Assembly (NCBI GenBank): GCA_951394045.1
Contig: OX595994.1
Span: 310,001 to 374,000 of the forward strand
From: Nitzschia sp. DOCU1
Lineage: Eukaryota > Bacillariophyta > Bacillariophyceae > Bacillariales > Bacillariaceae
Reading direction: 5' to 3'
DNA: 64,000 bases
The translations under genes were made by a program, and so were the position numbers. The notes under the pieces are model-generated. The model was not told where the DNA came from. It worked only from the letters and a program-made list of their open reading frames with translations, and did no database searches. Positions 43,902 to 54,171 of the stretch are shown in pieces. How positions within the stretch are numbered: position 1 is the stretch's first letter; the number at the start of each line of letters is the position of its first letter.

Positions 43902-46394
43902 ATGGTGCCCCTCCCGAAATGGAAAGGAACTGAGCCTTCGCAACCGGCTCAGGAGCGGCGAGTACCCAATCAACTGTTGGAAACCTCCCCCCAACGACGA
44001 GCTTTTTCGCATCTCCTGCGGATGCTTAACTCTGCCAACGAAGCGAAGTGCAAATGCGAAGACGAGAAGCAACGTATGGTCCCGAAACTTCTTCGAATGA
44101 TAAAGCAAGCTAGAAAGGAGAAGGGCCAGCTTGCAAAGTCTCACGAGCTTGCGATTCAAACGATCCGCCGAGAGATGGAATCATCGTCTAAAGTCTGGGA
44201 AGTTAAGATGTCCGATCTCAACAAATCTCATGAGTTGGTTCTAAGAGATTTTCGCAAAAAGATCGACGATAAAGATACAGAATGTCAGGTGTTACGTCAG
44301 CGGTGCGAGAATCTGATGGATGAGATCGTTCTGCTTCAGAAAAAGAACATAAGTTTGGAGACAGACCTAGTTCAGAAGCGCATTGAGTGTGACAGCGCTG
44401 TAGCAAAGGCTGAGTTCAATGTTAAAACGATTCTAGAAGAGAAAGATGATGTTTTCCGTGTCGAATTGAACAAGGAAAAAGAACGATGTTTACAATTGGA
44501 AGAATCGCACGCAGCCCATATCAAGGCTCTTGAAGAAACCCATGCAGCGGAAATTGAATCAATCGGTCTTCAGGTACGGGATGCGGCAACCAAGATACGG
44601 GATAAACAGTCAAAAGACTCTAATTCGTCATGGCCTCTCATACATAATGAGTTGATGACAATCGCGGAAAACGTGGATCGACACTATTCAAAACGACAGA
44701 CCAGGTCACCGCAAAGCACCACCGATGAATCATTTCACACCATGGAAATCGACGATACCCAGCAGCTACAATCAATCCCGGCGCCTAAGGATGAGCAATC
44801 GAACAAGAGCTCATCTTCTTCGACTCTAAGCTCAAGAATTGCGCAGCTTAAGACCATTCACTCAGAAGTTCGAAACGACTTCCGGCACGAGCTTGAAGCC
44901 AGGACGTCACTCCTTGAATCGAAGGTCGAACAGGCAACTTTGGAAAATGAACAACTACAATCCGTTCTCCTCGAATTGAGAAATAAACTGGCAAAAAATG
45001 AGACTGAAAACTTGTCTTTGGAAGCAAACCACACGAAAGAGTTGAGGGGTCTCACACAAAAGATGGAGTCGTGCATGCAAGAGCTTCTCGCGGAGAAAAG
45101 GGTTAACGAAGAGATGCAATCTATAGTGGAAAAGCTAAGAAGAGAGCACGAAGAAAGCAAGGTGGCTCTTGTTCGAGAAACCAGTGACCAGGATCGTCAA
45201 ATCGCCAATCTCCAAGAGAAGCTCACTAAACAAGGCACTGAGCTTTCGGCTGCCAGGGACACCACTTCAAAACTCCGTAACCAAATCGAGGTGCTTCTAC
45301 AAAATCATCAAGATGAAACTATTGGTCTCAAGAATCAGATTGAAGTTCTGAACTGTGATCTTTCCAGAGAAAAGGAAAAGGCAAAGGAGCTCTCAGACCA
45401 AATCATCGAGATAGAAAACAATCACCGTCACGCAATTGAGGAGCAGCGGAAAGAATTCGAGCGAATGGAAAACCTCTTCCTGCGTTCCGAGCCACAGAAA
45501 CTAGCGGCTGAAAATGAGCTGTCCACCCAACTCTTGTCAATCGAGACTGCGAACGACGCAGAGGTCGCGGTTTTGAAGCAGTACACCCGAGAGCTTGAAG
45601 AGTCAATAGAAGAATCAAATGCCTTGTTGAATCAGGCGAAGGCTAAACAAATTGAACTGATTGAACAACTTGAGAAAATGCAATCTCATGCTCAAAGCCT
45701 TGGGATTTCCCCTTTCAAAGAGGATGTGGCTCATTCGCCGCATATTGCAAGCCCCCACGATGAAGAGGGGAAAGAGAATTTGATAATCGTGCAACCACAT
45801 CATGAAGGATCGTCGCCGACTGGAAATGGTACATCAACCGGAATGGAGTCCGTGAAAAACAGTCTTGGGTATTCTGCGTCGTCCTCCCTAAGGTATCTTG
45901 AACACGGTGACTCCCTGCTCCTGTCAAGTGCCCGAGCGAGTGCGAAACAAGACGAATCTGTAACGGATGTAAGAAGAGCTCTTTTTGTCTCAAGAACAGA
46001 AGAAACGAGCGAACAGGTGGGGCCCGAGGGACAGGCAGTTGAGCCAATGCACGAAGACGACGAATCGCTGGAGCGCTTGGCTGTTGTACCATTCAGCAGT
46101 CCAGTGGCACAGGACAGTCTTGACTACCCTATGGACGAGAGCCTAGAAATGGAAGATTGGCGCGAACGATGTTACTTTTTGGAGCACGATCGTGAGGATC
46201 TAGTTCGAGTTACAGACGAAATCATCGAATACAAAAAAGAATCGCACCGGTTGGAGCTTGAAGCTGCAATTGCAACTGCGAATAGAGAAGCTATGGATCG
46301 ACAGAGATTGATTGAAGAACAAACGCGCATACAGATGAAAAATCTGTACGAAGCACTTTGTAGCAACTGTCGTCAAAAAATAGATTCGGCATAG
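43902..46394 (+). CDS. Large coiled-coil protein of unknown function
   Basis: 830 aa, a single long exon from ATG 43902 (MVPLPKWKGTEPSQPAQERR). After a short basic N-terminus, residues ~50-610 are almost continuous coiled coil (Glu/Lys/Leu heptads, for example KLLRMIKQARKEKGQLAKSH, LRNKLAKNETENLSLEANH and IEVLNCDLSREKEKAKELSD). Breaks occur around residues 260-310 (Ser/Thr-rich) and 615-740 (Ser/Glu-rich, probably regulatory). A last helical segment WRERCYFLEHDREDLVRVTD ends in SNCRQKIDSA. Such proteins serve in centrosome-like, kinetochore or trafficking scaffolds. No family-specific motif is visible, so function is not assigned. An upstream exon at 43635-43880 cannot be excluded. Confidence 0.8.
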   Translation: MVPLPKWKGTEPSQPAQERRVPNQLLETSPQRRAFSHLLRMLNSANEAKCKCEDEKQRMVPKLLRMIKQARKEKGQLAKSHELAIQTIRREMESSSKVWEVKMSDLNKSHELVLRDFRKKIDDKDTECQVLRQRCENLMDEIVLLQKKNISLETDLVQKRIECDSAVAKAEFNVKTILEEKDDVFRVELNKEKERCLQLEESHAAHIKALEETHAAEIESIGLQVRDAATKIRDKQSKDSNSSWPLIHNELMTIAENVDRHYSKRQTRSPQSTTDESFHTMEIDDTQQLQSIPAPKDEQSNKSSSSSTLSSRIAQLKTIHSEVRNDFRHELEARTSLLESKVEQATLENEQLQSVLLELRNKLAKNETENLSLEANHTKELRGLTQKMESCMQELLAEKRVNEEMQSIVEKLRREHEESKVALVRETSDQDRQIANLQEKLTKQGTELSAARDTTSKLRNQIEVLLQNHQDETIGLKNQIEVLNCDLSREKEKAKELSDQIIEIENNHRHAIEEQRKEFERMENLFLRSEPQKLAAENELSTQLLSIETANDAEVAVLKQYTRELEESIEESNALLNQAKAKQIELIEQLEKMQSHAQSLGISPFKEDVAHSPHIASPHDEEGKENLIIVQPHHEGSSPTGNGTSTGMESVKNSLGYSASSSLRYLEHGDSLLLSSARASAKQDESVTDVRRALFVSRTEETSEQVGPEGQAVEPMHEDDESLERLAVVPFSSPVAQDSLDYPMDESLEMEDWRERCYFLEHDREDLVRVTDEIIEYKKESHRLELEAAIATANREAMDRQRLIEEQTRIQMKNLYEALCSNCRQKIDSA

Positions 46395-46961
46395 ATAACG
46401 CGCTAACCATCATGGGGGATAAAGCAACTCTTGTCCTCTCGGTCCGCACGTCCATTGTTTAGTACTTCGTAGGCAGCTGTAGGTTTGGGAGATGGGATAT
46501 GCAAACTGTGGAATTGCACCTTGCACCCGCGTTTCGACCCCCTTTGACCATCAAGGTAGTTGCTAACAAGATAGTGCGTACGCTATGCTGCTCTATTTTG
46601 GATCTGATACACAACTCAAACACCACCTCTATGGTAGGCTGTGTTGCGCGAAAGCGAGCGTCAGATGTTGTGGTGGCTCGCCTTGCGTGGATGGTAGAAA
46701 ATGGGCATATATTTTGGTTCGGCGAATGAATTGGGGACCTACAGCGTCGTATATTATGATTCATAAATTAACGATATGATTAAATACATTCATAAATATT
46801 TATATAGGAGTCGAGGCTTCATTCTTCGGCGACTCGTCGTGCCGACACATTTTAGCGACTGACTTCCAAAATTGCGAAGCTGGACAACACATCATCCTTG
46901 ATCAATCAAACGCCTATACTTCTTTAACTCTGGTTGTTTAGGAAGTTTCAAGAGAAATATC
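46395..46961. other. Intergenic region
   Basis: A 76-codon plus frame (ATG 46499) and an antisense 101-codon frame overlap each other with no family resemblance; neither is supported. AT-rich sequence with ATAAATATTTATAT near 46792-46805 precedes the membrane-protein gene. Confidence 0.4.
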
Positions 46962-48540
46962 ATGGGATACTTCGGCAAAGAACGAGACGAGATGGATGCT
47001 ACGGATGAAGAATCCGGAGTGCACGAGATTGCTGACATTCTCCGCAATGTCGACATCAGGACGGTTTCCAGCTCAACTGCAAACCAAGGCTTTGAAACCT
47101 CATTCTTGATGATCGAAGGTCGCCCACAAAATGCTGGATACGAAGACGATGAAGGTTTCCATGTTCCCAAAGACGAAACTTGGAAGGCCAACTGGTTGTG
47201 CAGACCCTACAAGCGAGAACGATTGTGGGAGGAGATTGACGCTGCCAACCACAAGGGAGTCGCTGGTCATGCGGCCGTATTGAATACTTTGAAAAACACT
47301 GGGATCATGATCTTCATCATTGACTCGAAGGTCAGCACCACTACTGCCGACGTCGTTGACAGCATCCGTAACGTCCTTCATCATGTATGCAAAGAAGAGC
47401 GCGCCGTTCCTGGATTCAGTCCCAAACACGCACAGCGCTGTCTCCTCTACAGAGATACAGAAGGACGCTTCTTTAATCTTTTGCTCGATGATCATTCGGC
47501 TCGCCTTGCCAATGACTGGGAAAGCAATATGAAGTCCTTTTCTTGCCTGCAGGCTGTGACTCTTTTCATGGTGCTTTGCAGGTCGTTCGCCTGCATCACA
47601 CAACGTAAGTACAACGTAATATTAAGATAATATACCTGGTACGATAACGCAATCAATGAATCTCACATAAATATGTTTATTGTTCACAGAAAACATTGTC
47701 ATCGATACATACCAGCCTGCGTACTTGGCTGTCCTTCTTGGCCTCGTCTTCAAAGAGGAGATTGGTATGGCCTGGACAAATATTGCGATGCTTGTTCGTG
47801 GATTGCCTTCCCTTGCTGCTTGTTCCGTTGTTACTGAAACGGGTTCCGATTGGCTTCGAAAGATCATTGTGTTTGTCTTGTTGCTGGCTTCTATTGCTCA
47901 GAATTCCGATAAGCAGTTCCTCTGCTTTATCGGCATTTCCCTGGCATGTTTGGTTTTGTTGGCGAACTTGGGTGCAAGAACTTGGGGATTCATGCAATGG
48001 AAACCCATCCGTAATTTTGGCTTCTTGGAGCCTCTCTTTTCTTTCATTGCTGCGGTTGTGATGGGCATCTGCTTTCCCTTCTTGGGACACCGCCAGGTCG
48101 AATCAGGAGGCAAGGCTGCACTCGAAAGCATTCTTCGCATTGCCTTGATTTCGGCTCTTATATTTATCGCCTCTGACTATGACAATATTCAAAAGTACGT
48201 TGTCATTGGCTCCGAGAACTGTGATCAAGATTTGATTGTCCTCTCGGTCGGTGCATGGTGGACATTTGCTACTCTCGCGTCGTTGACGGCCGTGTACCGC
48301 AAGGGACGACAAGGAATTTGGCCCGACGATGAAGAACCACTTTTGGTCAAAGACCATGCTTCCCCTATTGGTTTCAAGGTTCCGAATCTTCCCGACTTCC
48401 CCATCGATGCTACGATGGCTCGACGAGGATTTTTCTGCCTGAGTATCAAGTTCGAGTTCGTTTTGATGCTCATCGCCACTGCCTGTATGGGTGGCTTCCT
48501 CCTTTTCCTCCCGTTCACGGACGTGGACGACCAGCTGTAA
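46962..48540 (+). CDS. Multi-pass membrane protein with cytosolic N-domain (copy A)
   Basis: Exon 1 is 46962-47604 and exon 2 is 47690-48540 (85-bp GT-AG intron, phase 1); 497 aa. The N-terminal ~210 residues are soluble (TGIMIFIIDSKVSTTTADVV, AQRCLLYRDTEGRFFNLLLD). About seven hydrophobic spans follow, for example YLAVLLGLVFKEEIG, FLCFIGISLACLVLLANLGA, PLFSFIAAVVMGICFPFLG, ISALIFIASDY and MLIATACMGGFLLFLP. The loop KDHASPIGFKVPNLPDFPID is shared with copy B at 58897-60372, as are LANLGAR-x-WGFM and IGSENCDQ/IGSE-x-CDQ. The first intron lies at the same place and phase in both copies. I do not recognise the family. Its partner globin gene follows downstream, interrupted by a transposon. Confidence 0.85.
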
Positions 48541-49086
48541 TCCCCCGACACGCCCAAGCCTTGGACGTGTATTGTATACTACACTTTGTGACATTGGACC
48601 GCGCTTTTTCTTCAGATCTTCTATTCGACTGCAGAGATATGTAATCTAAGAACTATTTAGTTTATACAAACCACTCGCGTTACATCCCGATACGGGCTGA
48701 ACTTCAGATCGTCGATGAAGTGATTAATTCTTGCGTTCTTTTGTGAGAAACAGGGCCGTTCCTATGTGTAACATTTCCTGGGAGCTTACGTGTTTCCTAT
48801 CGAGGAAGTCCAAAACTACAATAGATGTCCTACACTCTAGTGCTAACCAAGACTAAGGTTAAAGAGCCCCTCTCGCGCCGTATCATATCTCAAGCTTTTC
48901 TCATTTCTTTGGCGTTTCAGACGCCGCCCAAGGAAAAGCGGGAACAAATACTAAACGCAGCGGGTGTTGGAAATCGTAGGTGGTCGCACAGAAAGATGTC
49001 GAACTCTTTTGTAGCGCTTTCCCTTTTTTGGAACAATGAAGAAAGTCTACCGGTAGGCTTCGGATTGCTGCCAAGAAAATGGCATA
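48541..49086. other. Left flank of the transposon
   Basis: 3' region of the membrane-protein gene followed by unique DNA with no supported gene. A CTACCGGTAG palindrome lies at 49047-49056, only 30 bp from the transposon insertion. The dinucleotide TA at 49085-49086 is one half of the target-site duplication. Confidence 0.5.
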
Positions 49087-49304
49087 TTATGGTTCCAATC
49101 TTTCCGGAAACGGAAAAACTTTTTTTTATTTTTCCCCCGACATGACCCGAAGCCAAAATCTTTTCGATCGCCAGATCGCCGGGCAAGCTTCGGATTGGAG
49201 GGAAAATCACGGTCCAACGCGTAGATAAGTCCCGTGGACTATAGTAGAAAATTGAACGTCGGCTCTAGTTTTCCGTTTAGCTATCACAAAATTGGCGACG
49301 ATGA
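49087..49304. repeat. Left terminal inverted repeat
   Basis: About 218 bp, matching the reverse complement of 52342-52560 with few mismatches and one length change in the T-run. The inner edge reaches TTGGCGACGATGA, so the start codon of the first ORF lies at the TIR border. Confidence 0.9.
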
Positions 49305-50872
49305 TGAATAACCAAGACGAACAAGACCCCAACGGCCCTAATGAGGAGCCGGCCCATAACGAAAATGGCGAGGAAGAACATGTGGATGCACCTGCCTGTC
49401 CTGTCGGCAGCCCTTGCATTCGAGTGATCGAAGGACTTAGGGCAAGAATCCGCAGGCTTCAAGAGCAACAACGCCAGCATCGGACCGCATCTACGTTCGC
49501 TCTCAGCCGTCGGGAGGCGGCTTGCGATAAGAAAGATTCGGAGATAAAGAAGTTGAAAGGATGTTTGGAGATCCAAGAAAGCAAAGCCGAGGCCAAACTG
49601 GACGCTGCACGTGCTAGAGCTGAGGCACGGCGCCAGAAGGAGGTTGGCCAAGCCCAGGCCAGCTATGTCAAGCTCCAGCTCGAGTCATCGAAGCAGATCG
49701 AGACCCTCAAGTCTTCGTCGAAGATCCAAGCCTCGGAGCTCCGACATGCGCTCTCTCAGCTCAAGACTTGCCAGCTGGCCCACAGTAAAGTGGTCGCACA
49801 GAAAAATGCTGCCGAGGGTAAGTTGGCAGTCTTGTCGGACCAACACCAGCTGCTCAAGTCTGAGGTGGCCGACAAGGGCAAAGTCCTTAAGCAACTTCTG
49901 CAACGACATGACGCTGTACAGAAGAAGCTAAATAGGCAAAACGAACTAAAAGTTCAAGCATCCGTGCGAAAGGAGGAACTAAAGGTACGTCAGAAGGAGG
50001 TGGAGCTACAGCGAGTTGAGTCGTTGAAGCGCAAGGCCATCGAGGTCAAGGAGGCAGAAGGCGAGGTAAAGAAGCAAGTGCACGCCCATCGTGCCAAATG
50101 CATGAAGGCGATTGCTCGTAATCGCGCTTTCCTCAAAGGCGAGGAGCACCGTCGCAACGTTGGGACGTCGAAGGATCGCATCAATCAAGCGTCGGCGTTC
50201 CAAAATGCAGCTGCTGTCGCTGCTAGTCAACAAGGCGGTACATTTCCAAGTGTCGGGGGTGGTCCTGATTCCTTGGCGAACCACCACTATCCTCCGGTCT
50301 GGGTCCAACAGACCCTCACCCAGATGCCTTCGTCCGCATCGTCTACGAGTACTCGTCCGCCTACCGGACCTGTCAGGCAACAACCAGCATCGTCGGCTCA
50401 GCAGGTCGTGGCGTCCCCACCTATTCGAGTTCCCGGTGGATATGTTCGTACCCGGGATACCATTACGGGTATGGATGTCTACATCCACGAGGGAACAGGT
50501 AAGGTGGTTGCTAGCGTTTTGGAGTGCTACAAGGAGCCTCCAGCACCCCAACAAACGCAGTCGTCCATGCACCCAACTGAAACGCCGACGCAAATCGCTT
50601 CGGTTTCACCTGAAACGGTGCTCTCGACGCCCCCGCAGCGTCCAAGAAAGCTTAGGAAGATGAATCAGAGCAATCGGCACAATCCGATTGACCTCTGCTG
50701 CAGCGACTCTGGTGTTTCTTCGGGTGAAGAAGAATCGCCGGAGATTGTCTATGGTAAGTCCGAAGCGCAGCAGCACGACAAGCAACTTCGGCTAGGCCAA
50801 GACCCCGAGGACAAAGATGATGAACGCGATGAACGCGATGAGGAATCCGACTCTGAAAAGACTGAATGGTAG
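49301..50872 (+). CDS. Transposon-encoded coiled-coil accessory protein
   Basis: 523 aa from ATG 49301, which lies at the inner end of the left TIR. An acidic N-terminus (residues 1-30) is followed by a long basic coiled coil (about residues 40-280, for example IRVIEGLRARIRRLQEQQRQ and VRQKEVELQRVESLKRK-type heptads). A central disordered Gln/Ala/Pro-rich region comes next, then a short block RVPGGYVRTRDTITGMDVYI, and finally an acidic tail of repeated ERDE/DDERDERDEE. No DNA-binding or catalytic motif is recognisable. The name rests on position inside the element. It could aid transposition, DNA binding or nuclear import, or be captured host sequence. Confidence 0.8.
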   Translation: MMNNQDEQDPNGPNEEPAHNENGEEEHVDAPACPVGSPCIRVIEGLRARIRRLQEQQRQHRTASTFALSRREAACDKKDSEIKKLKGCLEIQESKAEAKLDAARARAEARRQKEVGQAQASYVKLQLESSKQIETLKSSSKIQASELRHALSQLKTCQLAHSKVVAQKNAAEGKLAVLSDQHQLLKSEVADKGKVLKQLLQRHDAVQKKLNRQNELKVQASVRKEELKVRQKEVELQRVESLKRKAIEVKEAEGEVKKQVHAHRAKCMKAIARNRAFLKGEEHRRNVGTSKDRINQASAFQNAAAVAASQQGGTFPSVGGGPDSLANHHYPPVWVQQTLTQMPSSASSTSTRPPTGPVRQQPASSAQQVVASPPIRVPGGYVRTRDTITGMDVYIHEGTGKVVASVLECYKEPPAPQQTQSSMHPTETPTQIASVSPETVLSTPPQRPRKLRKMNQSNRHNPIDLCCSDSGVSSGEEESPEIVYGKSEAQQHDKQLRLGQDPEDKDDERDERDEESDSEKTEW

Positions 50873-51183
50873 GAGAGGAGCACTACGACATGTTCCGTTC
50901 GAGAAACTTTAATGTTAGCTTCGAGAAACTTCGGCTTGGGTGGATTTTCCACGCAAGTCGGCTCAAAACTAGCATATTAATAACTACAGAATAAGAATAT
51001 TAGTACTAAACTTTCAGGATTCTTGATGCTAGCGTATTATATAACTATTAGTTACGATCGACAATGTGGTAGAATCAACTTTTGAAGCGTAGTGATTACT
51101 ATGTAATAAGATTATGAAAGAATCTATTTTTGGTATTGAGCATTGTATCGTAGACTATATATTGTTACCGGCTATTGTACTAT
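50873..51183. other. Non-coding centre of the transposon
   Basis: AT-rich sequence between the two convergent ORFs. It probably carries both polyadenylation signals; no repeat is seen. Confidence 0.5.
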
Positions 51184-52305
51184 TTAATACCCGCAGTGAA
51201 TGGCGCAGTCGATCACCGTTTTGGCGGTGATTCTAGAGACGATCTCTTGCACCTGGTTCGGCACCGAAATCGTCGCCGCGTTCACGATTCCATTACTAAA
51301 GTACCGATTCTGGCGCAAGCGGCGGGCCAGAATGTGAAAAACTAGCTCAATGGGGTTTAGTTCCGGTGCCCTGGTGGGCAAGGGAACTACCACAACCCTC
51401 CGAACTTCCCACAAAAGGTCGGCAACGATGGCAGCTTCGGCGCCTGAGTGAATTGCCGCATTGTCTAAAATAAGCACATCGTAGGGCTCGAACCAGCCGA
51501 TTTGGAGCAAGTACTCGATGTAGGCCGTGAAATTAGCGGCAGTACCGTTTTCTTCACCAATGCTGTAGTGCATTGGTGGTCCCACCTGATTGCATCGTAT
51601 GATCGCAATCATATTGTAGGCCCTTCGAAAGTTTCCCGACACCAGAATGCACCGAACCGCCCCTGTGATAGGGTCGGCACGAACCCTATTGTTGTAACAA
51701 TCCTTGTTCACGATATGTTTCTCATCGATGAAATGAAACTTGTCGTGTCGGGGCAAGGAAGCGATCGTCCGCATGAACTCGTGATATGCCTCAATATTCG
51801 AAGGCTTCCACTTATCCAGTGGAACCATGGAGGACTTCCTCAGACTTCCCTTGTGTTGGAACCGCTTTTTAAAGAAGTTGTCGATTGTCGTCGCACAAAC
51901 AACTGTCCCAGTGGCCAGCTGGAGGCCCCGCTGGTAGTCAGTCAACAGTTGCTGGTCGTTCTCACAGCGAAGTGACAGAAGGACCAAAGATTCTTCGGGA
52001 CCAAGTTTAGTGTATTGTTGCCTTATTGCCTTTAAATCGTCTTGGTACTCGGTAGGCTCCCTCACATAGCCCATCGCCAAATACTCTTGAATAACATTGT
52101 AGGCAAACCTGACTCCTACCCGACAATCCGCCGCCACCTCCCGTATGTGGAGCGCCCCAAAGCTGCGTCCATCTTGTTCGATTTCTTCGTCCATGGCAAG
52201 GTCGGCCTTTTGGCGATCCAAAAAGGCCTCGATGACTGCCATTCGCTTGTCAATCCCGTACCGACTACCTCGATGGTAGTACCCTCCGTGGTTGTTGATG
52301 TCCAT
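51184..52305 (-). CDS. DD38E transposase (Tc1/mariner/IS630 superfamily)
   Basis: 373 aa, ATG 52305. The N-terminal helix-turn-helix region covers about residues 45-80 (HIREVAADCRVGVRFAYNVI, then EYLAMGYV). The DDE/RNase-H-like core shows the first Asp in KFHFIDEKHIVNK, the second Asp in DVLILDNAAIHSGAEA and the Glu in RAPELNPIELVFHILARR. By my count 38 residues separate the second Asp from the Glu, so DD38E, against D34E in Tc1. The segment between (RVRADPITGAVRCILVSG) is typical of IS630-like enzymes. The frame is uninterrupted and all three catalytic residues are present. Confidence 0.93.
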   Translation of the reverse strand: MDINNHGGYYHRGSRYGIDKRMAVIEAFLDRQKADLAMDEEIEQDGRSFGALHIREVAADCRVGVRFAYNVIQEYLAMGYVREPTEYQDDLKAIRQQYTKLGPEESLVLLSLRCENDQQLLTDYQRGLQLATGTVVCATTIDNFFKKRFQHKGSLRKSSMVPLDKWKPSNIEAYHEFMRTIASLPRHDKFHFIDEKHIVNKDCYNNRVRADPITGAVRCILVSGNFRRAYNMIAIIRCNQVGPPMHYSIGEENGTAANFTAYIEYLLQIGWFEPYDVLILDNAAIHSGAEAAIVADLLWEVRRVVVVPLPTRAPELNPIELVFHILARRLRQNRYFSNGIVNAATISVPNQVQEIVSRITAKTVIDCAIHCGY

Positions 52306-52341
52306 ATTGTCGTACGATGCAGGTAGATTGGTGATTATTGG

Positions 52342-52560
52342 TCATCGTCGCCAATTTCGTGAGGGGCTAAACGGAAAACGAAAGCCGACGTTCAGTTTTC
52401 TACTATGGTCTACGGGACTTATCTACGCGTCGGACCGTGATTTTCCCTCCAATCCGAAGCTCGCCCGGCGATCTGGCGATCGAAAAGATTTCGGCTTCGG
52501 GTCATGTCGGGGGAAAAATAAAAAAAAGTTTTTCCGTTTCCGGAAAGATTGGAACCATAA
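52342..52560. repeat. Right terminal inverted repeat
   Basis: Reverse complement of the left TIR. Its inner edge (TCATCGTCGCCAA on the plus strand) mirrors the left one, and the transposase ATG lies 37 bp inside it. Confidence 0.9.
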
Positions 52561-53348
52561 TACACAAACTCGCTTTAGTATCTTCAATATCGGCGCTGTT
52601 GGAAATATTTATGAGTTCTCTGAGGGACGCCAACTGTTTCGCTATGGTGTGTCTTGGTGGAAGCACATCCATGTCCTCCTGTGCGCTGGTAGCGAGATAA
52701 ATGCTACAGTAGTTGGAACGATAGCACTGTGAAATCAAAGGGAAGGCGGCATTACCGTATTGCGTTAACTCGGCTACTACAAGGTACTCTCTGCTAGCAA
52801 AAGAAGATTGTATGCTGTATTCATCGTCTACTTCGACCTATCTTTAATTGGGGGAGAACTACAGTACTACCGGTAATTTTCGAACCAAGAGATAGGATGG
52901 GCCAATTCGCGTTTGGGTACGATTGGTGTCATTCTATCATCGTGAGAAATCCCATTGATCCTCGAAAATCATATGCCCTCCTTCCATAGACATCTAGCGA
53001 CTTGTCGCGACAACCCGAACTCTTCACAATTTCGCAACTCCCTCAAAGCCGACGATATCTCGTGATACCATTTGCGCTACTTCCCGCTTCCCATTCTGCT
53101 TGAACTACCGGTATTATTATTACCCTACCAGGTACGATACTGGTTGCTAACGCAGCGAGTTATCTGCGTGTGTGGTTGAGATATATATGTTTTTCCACTT
53201 CGTTGGGCTTCTCCTACGACGAACATTCGCTGCTTTCACTGCATTGAGCCGCCATAAGAAAGAATGCCCATAAAAAGCAAACAGCGCTATTGATACAATC
53301 AAGAAAAATATCAAAGATATTATCCATACTAGCACGCTCCTAGCAACC
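52561..53348. other. Right flank of the transposon and globin A promoter
   Basis: TA at 52561-52562 is the second half of the target duplication. A minus-strand frame (from 52738) would run across the empty site into the left flank for about 70 codons if the element were removed. Two CTACCGGTA-type words lie at 52867 and 53105. No other gene is seen. Confidence 0.45.
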
Positions 53349-54031
53349 ATGGTTTGTGATATCTCCTACGATGCTGTCTCCGCAGTAAACGAAAGTTGGG
53401 AGGCAATTCGTCAAATCCCTAACTATCAAGAAGTCGCCGGGGTAGCATTGTTTCGACGGTAAGTGTTGTTAATGACCTTACATGAGATCGCCTCGATGCT
53501 GGCATTTGCTCATGACTCTATCAACCATTTGAATTATTTCCTACTACCCGGACTCATCGGTCTTTCGCTCTAAACGCTTCACATCGTATACAATATAGAT
53601 TTTTTGAAATGGACCCAAGCGCCGCTGAGGTCTTCCGTTTTGCCCGAAGTGACTTGAACGACGATTTCTACAAAAGTCGTGCACTTGTTCAACATGCTAG
53701 AAACTTTATCAACATGATTGACCGAGCCCTTGGTCTGCTGGGCCCAGATGTTGAATTGTTATCGGAAGTGTTGCAACAGCTTGGAATCCAACACAAAAAA
53801 CTCGGCGTGAAACCATCTCATTTTCCCGAACTAGGGGATGCCCTGATGAAAACGCTACATGAAATGTTGGGCGATGTGAAGTTTAACGAATACGCCAAGG
53901 ATGGGTGGTGTGAAATATTCCAAGCGATGTCCTATGATATGATCCGAGCCCGGGATGAGGAACCACTGTACAATATCCATCCAGGCCGTCGTCACTCAGG
54001 GGATGCATGGATTTTCATTGCCGAAAATTGA
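53349..54031 (+). CDS. Neuroglobin-like single-domain globin (copy A, two exons)
   Basis: Exon 1 is 53349-53458 and exon 2 is 53599-54031 (140-bp GT-AG intron, phase 2); 180 aa. The splice restores VALFRRFFEMDPSAAEVFRF. Globin landmarks are Trp17 in helix A, Phe49 (CD1), His69 at E7 (ALVQHARNFINMI) and His102 at F8 (LGIQHKKLGVKPSHF). The H helix is GWCEIFQAMSYDMIRA. With both E7 and F8 His it can be bis-histidyl, as in neuroglobins, suggesting a redox, NO or sensing role more than O2 storage. The C-terminus has a ~30-residue extension absent from copy B. Copy B (58139-58700) shares the intron position and phase. Confidence 0.9.
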
Positions 54032-54171
54032 GCTGTTCAGCATGATGCCACTTTGGCAAATACATCACTCCTGGCAAATAAACAATGCGGCGATAGCTAT
54101 GCCCGGCATTGTTCAACTTAGAAAGATTCATTTTGACTTGTATAAAGTAGAAGCAAGATATCGCACATACG

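Larger units (their letters stand above)
49087..52560. mobile_element. Tc1/mariner/IS630-type DNA transposon, two ORFs, long TIRs
   Basis: The element is 3474 bp and is bounded by near-perfect terminal inverted repeats of about 218 bp. It starts TTATGGTTCCAATCTTTCCG, and its right end is the reverse complement. It is flanked on both sides by TA (49085-49086 and 52561-52562), the target duplication of the Tc1/mariner superfamily. Inside are a plus-strand coiled-coil ORF (49301-50872) and a minus-strand transposase (52305-51184), arranged convergently. The TIRs differ by only a few substitutions and both ORFs are intact, so the copy looks recently active. Second ORFs are rare in this superfamily. 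Confidence 0.92.

Noticed and set aside
46459..46764. Overlapping sense/antisense frames near 46.6 kb
   Set aside because: Mutually exclusive, short and without family resemblance or a paralogue.
48917..52700. Mirror-image short frames at 48917-49210 (minus) and 52437-52700 (plus) with near-identical peptides
   Set aside because: They are translations of the two terminal inverted repeats of the transposon, not genes.
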